Assembly: GCF_014635565.1 (NCBI RefSeq)
Contig: NZ_BMDB01000001.1
Coordinates: 744,001-808,000 of the forward strand
Direction of reading: 5' to 3'
From: Phocicoccus schoeneichii
GTDB taxonomy: Bacteria > Bacillota > Bacilli > Staphylococcales > Salinicoccaceae
DNA: 64,000 nt
Shown: in pieces, positions 1-9,701 of the stretch
Layout: every line of letters starts with the position of its first letter
Numbering within the stretch: the stretch's first letter is position 1
Notes under the pieces: model-generated
The model's database searches: none
Told to the model about the DNA's origin: nothing
What the model saw: the letters and a program-made list of their open reading frames with translations, nothing else
Made by a program: the position numbers and the translations under genes

Positions 1-41
1 TTGATAACTTAATTTTCTCAATATAATATATGATTGGCAAG

Positions 42-1004
42 TTATTCATTCGAAATTCGAAGTATTTTTTTAAAATCATATAGCAAACCATTTGCAATAT
101 CTTTACTTGTGAGATTTGTATTTACTTTCCGTAGCGTAATATATTCTAAAAACGCATGATAATCAAACGATTTATTCTTAATATGATAGTAGAGATACAA
201 CTTCCATTCTAGTTGCGGTTCTTCTATAAAACGCTCAAATGGAGTCAAATACATGAATAGTGTTGGGAGTTCATCAGCTGTTAATTGTAGTAAATATAGA
301 TAGCTTAACGTCTTATTTCGAACACTACGCATCATTCTAGCTCTTTTAATTTCATTATCGATAAAAACACGGTCCATTTTAATAAACTCGTAAATGTCTT
401 CTACTGGTCTGATGAGATCATGATAAGAAATCTTCTTTTTCTCATAACGCCATCTCATGCCTCCAACATTCCCAATCACCCGATACATGTAAAATGTCAT
501 TGTCTCACTATCCACAGTGAATAGGTGAAATTGATTCAAAGTAGAAATTTGAAAATGACTCAAGTAAATCGTGTCATTTTTAGCAACAATCCCTGAATCA
601 TCATGAATCCATCGAACATCAATACCGAGTGTCTTATATCCATTTGTGCGATCCATTATTAGGGATGGTGAAATTTTAGAAAGTTGAATTTCTAGGGCTA
701 CACTGCATTCAACTAAACAATCTGGAATTTGTTCTATCTCTTGTAGATAATACTCTAACCTCACATCGTAATTTGGTTTTAACATCAAATAAAGATTGTT
801 TTTTAATTTTAAATGTAGTGGAGATTCTCTTCTATATAAATACCTCTCACACATATTTATGTTTTGGTGAGAAAAATGTGCGATTTTTATATCACCTCGC
901 TTTACAATCACTTCACTCTGACATACGGGGCAATAATATTTTTTGGATCTAGATGCATGAATGGCTTCTATTTCATTTCCAACTTCATCTATCGCAATAA
1001 ACAT
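42..1004 (-). CDS. coiA: Competence protein CoiA-like
   Basis: A 320-residue CoiA-family protein, required in related bacteria for recombination of incoming DNA during natural transformation. The N-terminus carries a zinc-finger-like segment (C25-P-V-C28, then H43 and H46 in AHFSH). The middle carries a PD-(D/E)XK-like nuclease segment with an E-x-Q pattern in ALEIQLS followed by GIDVRW. The ATG at 1004 has an ideal Shine-Dalgarno AAGGAGGG at 1011-1018, but that sequence is the 3' arm of a strong hairpin after mecA, so translation from read-through RNA should be repressed. It lies 49 bases downstream of mecA on the same strand. Family assignment is firm; activity is inferred. Confidence 0.88.
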   Translation of the reverse strand: MFIAIDEVGNEIEAIHASRSKKYYCPVCQSEVIVKRGDIKIAHFSHQNINMCERYLYRRESPLHLKLKNNLYLMLKPNYDVRLEYYLQEIEQIPDCLVECSVALEIQLSKISPSLIMDRTNGYKTLGIDVRWIHDDSGIVAKNDTIYLSHFQISTLNQFHLFTVDSETMTFYMYRVIGNVGGMRWRYEKKKISYHDLIRPVEDIYEFIKMDRVFIDNEIKRARMMRSVRNKTLSYLYLLQLTADELPTLFMYLTPFERFIEEPQLEWKLYLYYHIKNKSFDYHAFLEYITLRKVNTNLTSKDIANGLLYDFKKILRISNE

Positions 1005-1007
1005 AAA

Positions 1008-1047
1008 AAACCCTCCTTATACATATATACATGTAAAAGGAGGGTTT
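1008..1047 (-). terminator. mecA terminator hairpin that also covers the coiA ribosome-binding site
   Basis: An 11-bp perfect inverted repeat, AAACCCTCCTT at 1008-1018 and AAGGAGGGTTT at 1037-1047, lies just after the mecA stop. Read on the minus strand the hairpin is followed by six T and then directly by the coiA ATG. The second arm contains the coiA Shine-Dalgarno sequence. Confidence 0.88.
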
Positions 1048-1053
1048 GCTTTT

Positions 1054-1764
1054 TTACGCTGCAAATTTATTTCTCACCATGCGTCTAACGTTGTTAGATA
1101 ACAGTGTTTTTCCATATTCCATTAGTACTTCTTCAGTAGTATGCGTTAAATTCGCATACTCTAATAGATGTACGCGTGTTTGTTCACGTTTTTCATCAGA
1201 AATTTGTTTTCCAAAGTATATTAGGAAATAATACTTTCCTTCATATGTGATAAACAAATCGTCATATAACGTTTCGTCTTGTTCTTGGTGATATGCATAA
1301 TCGATTAAGTCATCGAATTCGTCAAACTCAACAATTAGTGGTTTTCTATAGAGGTTATGAGAACCTAGTTCTTTATTTAACATACGTTTCACGCGTTCAA
1401 GATCAGTATGGTCAATCTCACCTGTCTGTTCTTCTTGTAACGTCTCTTCAAGGAAATTAGTAATTTCATCATGGTCTAACCCGAGCTGGCCTTTTTGAAT
1501 GCCAATAGACTCAGGGTGTTGTTGTGATTTTGAAACAGTTACTTCAAGTCCTTTATCAAACGCTTGAACTTGAATCCATAACGGACCTTCATTAATGAAT
1601 TCGACTGTGTGTTCATCTTTAACTTCGTCCATGAGCTGCCAGAAAAATTCTTCTCCGCGTCTCTTATTCATCCATAATTCTTCTCTATCGAAGCCACGAG
1701 ATTCTATATCTTGATAAGTAATATAGAATTTGAGTGTCGAGTCATCTATTCGCTCTATTCTCAT
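1054..1764 (-). CDS. mecA: Adaptor protein MecA
   Basis: A 236-residue MecA, the adaptor that brings substrates (ComK in Bacillus, Spx-type regulators elsewhere) to the ClpCP protease and also helps assemble ClpC. The N-terminal substrate-binding half starts MRIERIDDSTLKFYITY. A glutamate-rich linker follows around residues 100-120 and leads to the C-terminal ClpC-binding domain (YAYHQEQDETLYDDLF). Length matches the family. The ATG at 1764 has GGGAG 12 bases upstream. Placement between spx and coiA is the usual arrangement in this family of bacteria. Confidence 0.93.
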   Translation of the reverse strand: MRIERIDDSTLKFYITYQDIESRGFDREELWMNKRRGEEFFWQLMDEVKDEHTVEFINEGPLWIQVQAFDKGLEVTVSKSQQHPESIGIQKGQLGLDHDEITNFLEETLQEEQTGEIDHTDLERVKRMLNKELGSHNLYRKPLIVEFDEFDDLIDYAYHQEQDETLYDDLFITYEGKYYFLIYFGKQISDEKREQTRVHLLEYANLTHTTEEVLMEYGKTLLSNNVRRMVRNKFAA

Positions 1765-1857
1765 TTTGACTCACTCCCTACTCTCATCTAGTAACATTTA
1801 TTATACGTGAAATTAACTAAATTTCCACAATAACGAGTTATCATTCTATACCCATTA

Positions 1858-1893
1858 AAAAAGCGTCTGTAAACATGAGCTACAGGCGCTTTT
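1858..1893 (-). terminator. spx terminator
   Basis: Inverted repeat around AAGCGTCTGTA and TACAGGCGCTT (one G-T type mismatch) with A-rich and T-rich flanks, just downstream of the spx stop on the minus strand. Confidence 0.75.
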
Positions 1894-1914
1894 CTATATC
1901 ATATCATTATTCTA

Positions 1915-2310
1915 TTACTCTGCTAGTTTTTTTGCTTCTTCTAGGTGTAACGTTCTTACTGTACGTGGTAAGAACCTACGAATTTCATCTTCGTTATACC
2001 CTACTTGTAATCGTTTGTGGTCAAGGATGATTGGGCGTCTTAACATGCCTGGGTTGTCCATGATTAAATCATAAAGTTTATTCATTGGAAGGCTATAAAT
2101 ATCCACATTTAACTTCTGGAATGCTTTTGAACGTGTAGAGATAATTTCATCAGTACCGTCTTCTGTCATTCTCAGGATCGCTTTAACCTCGTCTAATTTT
2201 AGGGGTTCTGAAAAAATGTTTCTTTCAGAATATGGAATGTTATGCTCCTCTAGCCAAGCTTTTGCTTTACGACACGATGTACAGCTAGGTGAAGTAAATA
2301 ATGTTACCAT
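1915..2310 (-). CDS. spx: Transcriptional regulator Spx
   Basis: A 131-residue ArsC-like protein, the length of Spx. Spx binds the C-terminal domain of the RNA polymerase alpha subunit and switches on thiol and oxidative-stress genes. The redox switch C10-T-S-C13 is present, as is the RRPI segment typical of the family. It is normally kept low by ClpXP proteolysis. ATG at 2310 is preceded by GGGAG with nine-base spacing. A probable extended -10 promoter lies about 70 bases upstream. The neighbouring mecA is not its main adaptor in staphylococci, so the linkage is positional. Confidence 0.95.
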   Translation of the reverse strand: MVTLFTSPSCTSCRKAKAWLEEHNIPYSERNIFSEPLKLDEVKAILRMTEDGTDEIISTRSKAFQKLNVDIYSLPMNKLYDLIMDNPGMLRRPIILDHKRLQVGYNEDEIRRFLPRTVRTLHLEEAKKLAE

Positions 2311-2378
2311 ATACTTACACTCCCATTTCTTTCGAATATTTGTATAGTTATACCCAATATTCGGTTGTATTAATCAGT

Positions 2379-2387
2379 ATTATAGCA
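2379..2387 (-). promoter_or_regulatory. Probable extended -10 promoter of spx
   Basis: The minus strand reads TGCTATAAT, a TGn extended -10 with a consensus hexamer and no good -35. It would give a leader of about 60 bases. Other TATAAT copies nearby make additional starts possible. Confidence 0.45.
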
Positions 2388-2519
2388 ATATCTATCTCTG
2401 ATTACTTATTATTATACTGCCTGAACATTAAAATAGTATGAGAATTTGTTAAAAAGTTTGAAAACATTATGTCTTTATGATAAATATGTATCGTTGATTG
2501 AAATGATTATTCGTATTAA

Positions 2520-3554
<1,035 letters not shown>

Positions 3555-3563
3555 AAACACAAT

Positions 3564-3593
3564 AAAACTCTCATTCTTAAGAATGAGAGTTTT
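3564..3593. terminator. Bidirectional terminator between trpS and putP
   Basis: Thirteen-bp perfect stem AAAACTCTCATTC with a TTAA loop. It is followed by T-rich sequence on both strands and serves the convergent trpS and putP. Confidence 0.9.
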
Positions 3594-3598
3594 ATTTT

Positions 3599-5149
3599 TT
3601 AGCTATTCATTGTTGATTTAATTTCTGCTTTAACTTCTTCTAATTCTCTTTCAACATCAATGGCAGGTTTCTTAGTAACTAAGCTCACAAAATATGCCAC
3701 AAATAAGTTAATAAAGAATCCCGGTACAATTTCATACAAGTTAAAGAATTCATAAGTTTCACCAAGTGGTTTCACCCATACAATCCATACGAGTACTGTA
3801 ACTGCACCAGCAACCATACCACTGACTGCACCAGTTCTTGTTAGATTCTTCCAATATAATGAAAGGAGTACAAGTGGTCCAAATGCGGCACCAAATCCTG
3901 CCCAAGCGTTACCTACAAGGTTTAAAATTGTATCGTTTGGAGTCCAAGCTAAGAAAATCGCAACAATTGCTACGACAAGTACAGATAAACGTCCAACAAG
4001 TAAGAACTCTTTACGACGATCTTCTGTTGGTGATTCTTTACGGAACAGTTTATAAAAGTCTTCAGTTAATGAACTAGACGTTACAATTAATTGTGAAGAA
4101 ATCGTACTCATTATTGCCGCTAAGATTGCTGCAAGTAAGAAACCACCAACTAGTGGATGGAATAATACTTGTCCCATTAAGATAAAGATTGTTTCTGGAT
4201 CTTTTATTACTACGTCTTGTGCATCAACAAATGCGATACCTGTTAAACCAACTAACACCGCACCTAATAAGCTAATTGCCATCCAGCTAATACCAAAACG
4301 GCGCGCTGTTGGTAGCATTTTTACGCTTTTAATCGACATAAAACGTACGATGATATGTGGTTGACCAAAATATCCAAGTCCCCATGCAATAAATCCGATA
4401 ATACCTATTACAGTAGTTCCTTTAAACCAATCTAAGTTTGTTGGTTCGAGGCGCGCTGCATCCCCTAAAGTATCTAATCCGTTTAATTGCATCATCGTTA
4501 CGATTGGAACCATAACCATAGCGATTAACATAACTACACCTTGGAAGAAATCCGTCAGTGATACTGCAAGATAACCGCCAATAAATGTATAGAAAATAAC
4601 GATTGCTGCTACTAAAATTAATCCATAATGATATTTAAGACCAAAAGCACTTTCAAAAAGTTTCCCGCCTGCTACCATACCTGAGTTCACATATAGTGTG
4701 AAGAATACAACAATGATAAGCCCTGCTAAAATCTTAATCGTATTAGACTGATCATCTAAACGGTTTTTAAAGAATTCAGGAAGTGTTATCGAGTTATTCG
4801 CTTTTTCTGTGTAAACTCGAAGTCTAGGTGCAACTACAAAGTAGTTTATGTACGCACCAAGTGTTAGACCAATTGCAATCCATGATGCGGATAGACCTAT
4901 TGAGTATACTTCCCCTGGTAGACCCATGATCATCCAACCACTCATGTCTGCTGCACCAGCTGATAGAGCGGTTACATAAGGTCCAATATTTCTCCCACCA
5001 AGCATGTACTCATCAAGATCCCCTGTTGAGTTTTTGTATGCGTAATACCCAATACCTAAAAGGATAATGAAGTATAACGCAATCATGATATACGTCTGCC
5101 ACGATTGGTGAACCATGTCGGACATCGTAGAAACATTTAGTAAATACAT
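3599..5149 (-). CDS. putP: Sodium/proline symporter PutP
   Basis: A 516-residue sodium:solute symporter with about 13 membrane segments. The proline-subfamily pattern is clear: [29 protein letters not shown] near residues 45-75, then the ADFF-type segment (SLTDFFQG). PutP imports proline with Na+ for nutrition and osmoprotection. The C-terminus ends in a hydrophilic charged tail. A CcpA-type cre-like site sits over the probable promoter, suggesting carbon catabolite control. Proline taken up could be oxidised through the P5C dehydrogenase encoded at 39 kb; that functional link is inference. Confidence 0.93.
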   Translation of the reverse strand: MYLLNVSTMSDMVHQSWQTYIMIALYFIILLGIGYYAYKNSTGDLDEYMLGGRNIGPYVTALSAGAADMSGWMIMGLPGEVYSIGLSASWIAIGLTLGAYINYFVVAPRLRVYTEKANNSITLPEFFKNRLDDQSNTIKILAGLIIVVFFTLYVNSGMVAGGKLFESAFGLKYHYGLILVAAIVIFYTFIGGYLAVSLTDFFQGVVMLIAMVMVPIVTMMQLNGLDTLGDAARLEPTNLDWFKGTTVIGIIGFIAWGLGYFGQPHIIVRFMSIKSVKMLPTARRFGISWMAISLLGAVLVGLTGIAFVDAQDVVIKDPETIFILMGQVLFHPLVGGFLLAAILAAIMSTISSQLIVTSSSLTEDFYKLFRKESPTEDRRKEFLLVGRLSVLVVAIVAIFLAWTPNDTILNLVGNAWAGFGAAFGPLVLLSLYWKNLTRTGAVSGMVAGAVTVLVWIVWVKPLGETYEFFNLYEIVPGFFINLFVAYFVSLVTKKPAIDVERELEEVKAEIKSTMNS

Positions 5150-5184
5150 GTTCTTTCTTCCCCTTTTCTTTGAAACATATTTCT

Positions 5185-5211
5185 ATTGTACATAGTGTGG
5201 AAGCGTTTTAA
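5185..5211 (-). promoter_or_regulatory. putP promoter region with cre-like site
   Basis: TGGAAGCGTTTTAA at 5198-5211 resembles the catabolite-responsive element bound by CcpA. The minus strand has a possible -10 TACAAT at 5185-5190. The -35 is poor, so this rests on motif similarity alone. Confidence 0.4.
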
Positions 5212-5225
5212 AATAGGTATAAAAA

Positions 5226-5263
5226 TATTCCAACACTAAAATTACACTTTTAGTGTTGGAATA
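5226..5263 (-). terminator. fabF terminator
   Basis: Sixteen-bp perfect inverted repeat (TATTCCAACACTAAAA and its complement) with a six-base loop, followed by five T on the minus strand, immediately after the fabF stop. Confidence 0.92.
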
Positions 5264-5266
5264 CGA

Positions 5267-6508
5267 TTATTCTGTATATTTTGCGAATACTAAAGTTGCG
5301 TTGTGACCACCGAATCCAAGTGAATTCGATAATGCGTAGTTAATATCTAAATCTTCTGGACCATCTTTAACAAAATCTAAATCAAGTTCTGGATCTTGAT
5401 TGCGTAAGTTAATTGTTGGGTGAATTCTACCCTCTTCAATTGATTTCGCTGCAATGATCGCTTCTACTCCACCAGTACCGCCAAGTAAGTGGCCCATCAT
5501 TGATTTTGTAGAGTTGATTTTTAGTTTATATGCATGCGCTCCAAATACTGCTTTAATTGCTTTTGTTTCAAACTCATCGTTAAATGGAGTAGACGTACCG
5601 TGTGCGTTGATGTATTCAACATCAGTGATGTCAATTCCAGCATCTTTCATTGCTTCTTTCATCGCACGTTGACCACCTTCACCTTCAGGTGCTGGTGCAG
5701 TTACATGGTATGCATCTCCTGTTGTACCGTAACCAACGATTTCCGCATAAATTTTAGCTCCGCGTGCTTTCGCGTGTTCAAGTTCTTCAATTACTAAGAC
5801 TCCAGCACCCTCACCCATTACAAATCCATTTCGATCTGCTGAGAATGGAATTGATGCATTTTCAGGATCATCACTTAATGAAACTGCGCGAGCAGCTTGG
5901 AATCCTGCAACACCCATGTTTGTGATTGGAGCTTCCGTACCACCAGTAATCATCATGTCTGCTTGACCACGAGCGATAATTTTATAAGCATCACCGATTG
6001 AGTTTGTACCTGTAGCACACGCTGTAACAGTAGCTCCATTCGGTCCTTTTGCACCCGTACGGATAGACACTTGACCACTTGCCATGTCTGGAATCATCAT
6101 AGGTACGAAGAAAGGACTTACTCTTGATGGACCACGATCAACGAGTTGGCGTAATCCGTCTTCAAGAGTTTGAATTCCGCCGATACCAGAGCCGATCCAT
6201 ACCCCAATACGATCAGCGTTCTCGTCTGTAATCTCAATACCAGAGTCTTTTACTGCTTCGTCTGCTGCAATAATCGCATATTGAGTAAATCGATCCATAC
6301 GGCGAGATTCTTTACGATCAATGTAATCTTCAACATTAAAGTTTTTAAGTTCCCCAGCAACTTTTACTTTAAATTCTTCTGTGTCAATACGTGTGATTGG
6401 ACCAATACCATTGACCCCTTTTAATGCATTTTCCCAAGTTTCTCTTGCTGAATTACCGATGGGCGTTAATGCGCCTAAACCTGTAATTACTACTCTACGC
6501 TCTGTCAT
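5267..6508 (-). CDS. fabF: 3-oxoacyl-[acyl-carrier-protein] synthase II
   Basis: A 413-residue beta-ketoacyl-ACP synthase II that elongates acyl-ACP with malonyl-ACP in fatty acid synthesis. The Cys-His-His triad is visible: C164 in TACATGTNS, His in NAHGTSTP (about 304) and His in SMMGHLLGG (about 341). The closing [11 protein letters not shown] motif is typical. Its ATG overlaps the fabH stop by one base (TAATG), implying translational coupling. Control comes from the FapR site upstream of fabH. Confidence 0.97.
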   Translation of the reverse strand: MTERRVVITGLGALTPIGNSARETWENALKGVNGIGPITRIDTEEFKVKVAGELKNFNVEDYIDRKESRRMDRFTQYAIIAADEAVKDSGIEITDENADRIGVWIGSGIGGIQTLEDGLRQLVDRGPSRVSPFFVPMMIPDMASGQVSIRTGAKGPNGATVTACATGTNSIGDAYKIIARGQADMMITGGTEAPITNMGVAGFQAARAVSLSDDPENASIPFSADRNGFVMGEGAGVLVIEELEHAKARGAKIYAEIVGYGTTGDAYHVTAPAPEGEGGQRAMKEAMKDAGIDITDVEYINAHGTSTPFNDEFETKAIKAVFGAHAYKLKINSTKSMMGHLLGGTGGVEAIIAAKSIEEGRIHPTINLRNQDPELDLDFVKDGPEDLDINYALSNSLGFGGHNATLVFAKYTE

Positions 6509-7467
6509 TAGACCGTATCCTCCTTATTTTTTCCCCATGTAAGACAGATTGAACCCCAAGTGAGTCCGCCGCCGAATCCTACAAGAACAATATTGTCTCC
6601 ATCTTTTAATTTATTATTATCATATTCATAAGCCATGCTTAATGGAATACTTGCTGCTGAAGTATTTCCAAATTTATCTACTGTTTTACTCATCTTTTCA
6701 ACTGGAATTCCCATGCGTTTTCTTGCTGATTCCATAATACGTATATTTGCTTGGTGAGGGATAAACATATCGATGTCTTCTGATGTGAGTCCAGCTTTTT
6801 CAGTTACACTTACGCTAGATTGTCCCATAATACGAACTGCAAACTTAAATACTTCTCTGCCGTTCATTTGAAGGTAATTCGTATCTTTATCATCATATAG
6901 CCACTTGCCACCTTCACCATTAGACCCGAGTTCAAATGATTTAATACCATAATTTTCACTTACAGGCCCGAGTACAACTGCTGCTGCTCCATCACCAAAT
7001 AAAATAGCAGTGCTTCTGTCATCAAAGTCGGTAATCTTAGTCAACTTATCTGCGCCAATTACAAGTATATGTTTATAAGTACCCGCTTTTATAAACTGCA
7101 TACCCGTGATCATACTATAAATAAATCCTGTACACGCTGCAGCTTGGTCAAAAGACGGCACATGATTTAAACCAAGTGCATGTTGTACCAGGTTTGCTAC
7201 AGTTGGAAAATGATGATCTGGAGTTGACGTTGCCACAATGACCATATCGATCTCAGATTTATTTAATCCAGAATCTTTTATAGCCGCTTCTGCAGCTTTA
7301 ATTGCTAAGTCACTTGTATCCATATCTTCTGCAAAACGACGTTCTTTAATCCCTGTCATTTCAGTAATCCACTCATCAGAAGTATCTAAGATTTTTTCAA
7401 AATCTTCATTTGTAAATACTTTATCAGGCACATAACTACCAATACCTATAATACCCACATTAGACAT
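6508..7467 (-). CDS. fabH: 3-oxoacyl-[acyl-carrier-protein] synthase III
   Basis: Starts fatty acid synthesis by condensing acetyl- or branched acyl-CoA with malonyl-ACP. The 319-residue protein has the FabH triad C112 ([10 protein letters not shown]), His in PHQANIRI and Asn in FGNTSAAS. I placed the start at the ATG at 7467 ([14 protein letters not shown]). It has an AAGGTG ribosome site, and the 22-codon longer reading frame would run through the FapR operator and promoter. First gene of the fabH-fabF unit. Confidence 0.97.
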   Translation of the reverse strand: MSNVGIIGIGSYVPDKVFTNEDFEKILDTSDEWITEMTGIKERRFAEDMDTSDLAIKAAEAAIKDSGLNKSEIDMVIVATSTPDHHFPTVANLVQHALGLNHVPSFDQAAACTGFIYSMITGMQFIKAGTYKHILVIGADKLTKITDFDDRSTAILFGDGAAAVVLGPVSENYGIKSFELGSNGEGGKWLYDDKDTNYLQMNGREVFKFAVRIMGQSSVSVTEKAGLTSEDIDMFIPHQANIRIMESARKRMGIPVEKMSKTVDKFGNTSAASIPLSMAYEYDNNKLKDGDNIVLVGFGGGLTWGSICLTWGKNKEDTV

Positions 7468-7489
7468 ATACTCACACCTTATTTCGTTT

Positions 7490-7506
7490 TTATTACTAGG
7501 TACTAA
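7490..7506 (-). promoter_or_regulatory. FapR operator of fabH-fabF
   Basis: The minus strand reads TTAGTACCTAGTAATAA. It differs at one position from the FapR consensus TTAGTACCTRGTACTAA. It overlaps the -10 of the fabH promoter, as expected for repression relieved by malonyl-CoA. Confidence 0.82.
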
Positions 7507-7533
7507 TTTATCACAAAAATGTCGAAAATTCAA
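7505..7533 (-). promoter_or_regulatory. fabH promoter
   Basis: Minus strand -35 TTGAAT (7528-7533), 17-base spacer, -10 TAAATT (7505-7510), partly covered by the FapR operator. Confidence 0.65.
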
Positions 7534-7538
7534 ATAAA

Positions 7539-7569
7539 AAAGAGCTGAGTACTATGTACTCAGCTCTTT
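7539..7569 (-). terminator. oppA terminator
   Basis: Fourteen-bp perfect stem AAAGAGCTGAGTAC with a short TAT loop, followed by TTTTTATTT on the minus strand, just after the oppA stop. It partly abuts the fabH -35 region. Confidence 0.9.
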
Positions 7570-7579
7570 CTAACTCAGA

Positions 7580-9397
7580 TTATTCGTCTACACCTACGCG
7601 GTAAAGAAGAGTATCTTCGTTAAATCCGTATTCTTCGCTCCAGTTTTTAACTCTCTCGTTAACTGGGATTACGTAAGCACGGTATAATGTTGGAATTACA
7701 GGCATTTCTTCAACCATAAGTTCTTGCCATTGGTTGTAAATGTCTTTACGATACTCAATGTCAAATGCATCTGTTGAGTTACCTTTCTTAAGAAGGTCAT
7801 CGTTCTCTTCAGTTGCGTAACGTGGATAGTTGAATGAAGCTTTTCTGCCGTATAGACCAGATGGGTCAACGTCAGAGCCTACACCCCAAGCACCCTGATA
7901 GATATCGATTTCTGGATCATCTTTACCAACCATGTCGTAGAATGTGTTGAACTCGATTAAACGTCCGTTAGACTTAACAACGTTTAAGCCGATTTCTTTC
8001 CAAGACTGAATGTAGTAGTTAGCAAGTGGTTCTGCTGTGTCTCCACCTGACATAGAAGCAAACTTGATTTCAAGTTTTTCACCGTCTGGATCTTCAACAA
8101 ATCCGTCGCCATCAACATCTTCGTAACCAGCATCAGCTAAAATTTGTTTTGCTTTTTCTGGATCGTATTCAGGTACTTCAACCTCTGTATGCCAGTTTTC
8201 ATGGTAAGGAGTGATTAAAGAAGTAGCTTTCCAACGTAAACCGTGGTAGAACTTGTTACCTACAGCATCGTTATCCATTGCATGCCACATAGCACGACGT
8301 AATTCTTTGTCACCCATTTTCATTTCTTCTGGCTTATAGTTAACTTCGTTTTTGTCTGCATCCCATTCACCAAGTTTGAATCCGATGTAAGTGTAAGCGC
8401 CATCGATGTTCGCTAACCAATTAACGCCTTCCATTTCAGAAACATCAGGGTATTGGTCTGTTGGGAATGAAAGTGCAACGTCAACGTCGCCTTTTTCAAC
8501 TGCATCAGCGATAGAAGATGAAGGAATAACTTTGATGTCGATTCCATCCATTCCTGGCTCGCCTCTCCAGTAATCTTCGAATTTCTCAAGAACGATTGCT
8601 TCACCTGAAGTAATTGACTTAACTTTGTAAGGTCCAATACCGATTGGGTTTTTACGCGTTTGGTCAGAAGCAGCCATGTCTTTAACTTCTACGCCTTCAT
8701 AGTAGTGTTTAGGGAATGCATATGCCCAGAATCCACCAGCTGTAAGTGAAGGTGCAAGTTCTTTGTATGTGAATACTGCTGTTTTGTCGTCTTTAACCTC
8801 GATACCAGAGATTGATTCAGCTTCTCCAGCTTGGTATTCTTCATAACCTTCGATTAATGTGAAACCTTCGTCAGATCCACGAACACCGTCGTAGTCTGGG
8901 TGACCAATTACTTCATAAGAAGCAACGTAGTCTTCAATTGTTACAGGTGTACCATCATGCCACTTTGCATCGTGAGCAAGTGTGAATGTAACTGTCTTAG
9001 CATCCTCGTCCACTTCGTATGTAATTAATCCATCTTGTGTGTATTGGAAGTCTGCATCCATTGAGAATACCGCTTCATCAAAGTAACCGATCATAGTAGC
9101 ATCAGGTGAACCTTGATAGAACGCCCAGTTTAATGTACCTTCAAAAGGTGTGTCTGAAGTATAACCAACTTTTAGTGTACCAGTACCAGATGGGTCTCCG
9201 GTATTAGCAACCGTTTGGTCGAAATCTTCATACGAGAATTGTCCTTCAGTAGACTTTTCTTCAGTCTTGTCTGAAGTATCCTTATCGTCTTTCTTCTCGC
9301 CCTCATCTTTACTATCTCCGCCACCACATGCAGCCAAGATAAGTACTAATGAAAGCATTGCCGCGAATAAAATTCGTGACCAGGCACTTTTAGTCAT
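7580..9397 (-). CDS. oppA: Oligopeptide ABC transporter, substrate-binding lipoprotein OppA
   Basis: A 605-residue family 5 extracellular solute-binding protein. The signal peptide ends in lipobox L-A-A-C24, so it should be lipidated and anchored to the outer face of the membrane. A charged, disordered linker rich in D, K and E follows to about residue 50. Family motifs include DAKWHDGTPVTIEDYV and ELRRAMWHAMD. It would capture peptides for the OppBC permease encoded upstream. A terminator separates it from oppC and it has its own 5' leader, so its level can exceed that of the other subunits. Peptide specificity cannot be read from sequence. Confidence 0.93.
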   Translation of the reverse strand: MTKSAWSRILFAAMLSLVLILAACGGGDSKDEGEKKDDKDTSDKTEEKSTEGQFSYEDFDQTVANTGDPSGTGTLKVGYTSDTPFEGTLNWAFYQGSPDATMIGYFDEAVFSMDADFQYTQDGLITYEVDEDAKTVTFTLAHDAKWHDGTPVTIEDYVASYEVIGHPDYDGVRGSDEGFTLIEGYEEYQAGEAESISGIEVKDDKTAVFTYKELAPSLTAGGFWAYAFPKHYYEGVEVKDMAASDQTRKNPIGIGPYKVKSITSGEAIVLEKFEDYWRGEPGMDGIDIKVIPSSSIADAVEKGDVDVALSFPTDQYPDVSEMEGVNWLANIDGAYTYIGFKLGEWDADKNEVNYKPEEMKMGDKELRRAMWHAMDNDAVGNKFYHGLRWKATSLITPYHENWHTEVEVPEYDPEKAKQILADAGYEDVDGDGFVEDPDGEKLEIKFASMSGGDTAEPLANYYIQSWKEIGLNVVKSNGRLIEFNTFYDMVGKDDPEIDIYQGAWGVGSDVDPSGLYGRKASFNYPRYATEENDDLLKKGNSTDAFDIEYRKDIYNQWQELMVEEMPVIPTLYRAYVIPVNERVKNWSEEYGFNEDTLLYRVGVDE

Positions 9398-9671
9398 CTT
9401 GTTTCCTCCTTTATTTAAAAAAGATAACTCATATTCGTACGATGTACGAATACATTACAGGTAACAATTACCTTAATATGAATATTATCATAATTGTCTG
9501 ATTAATCAAGTTTAATTTTGATAATATTCAAAATACTTTTACAGATATAAGCAATGGTGTAATTATTTTATGTATCTTATATCTATAAACTCATTATACT
9601 ATAAAAAACAATAAATGTAATCGTTTTCTTATAAATATTTTAAAAATATAAAAAGTTTGAAAAAATAAAAA
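9398..9671 (-). promoter_or_regulatory. oppA promoter and palindrome-rich 5' leader
   Basis: No gene is visible here. The minus strand has a probable promoter TTACAT (9615-9620), 16 bases, TATAAT (9593-9598), giving a leader near 190 bases. The leader holds several short perfect palindromes: ATTCGTAC-GAT-GTACGAAT (9433-9451), GGTAA-CAA-TTACC (9460-9472), TGATTAATCA (9499-9508) and a 10-bp inverted repeat AATATTATCA/TGATAATATT (9481-9490 and 9519-9528). These could be operators or RNA hairpins; no known family is recognised. Confidence 0.5.
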
Positions 9672-9695
9672 AAGAGATCCAATTGGATCTCTTTC
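9672..9695 (-). terminator. Terminator between oppC and oppA
   Basis: Ten-bp stem AAAGAGATCC with AATT loop, followed on the minus strand by TTTTTTATTTTTTC. It closes the oppDFBC unit and makes oppA a separately tuned cistron. Confidence 0.9.
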
Positions 9696-9701
9696 TTTGT
9701 A

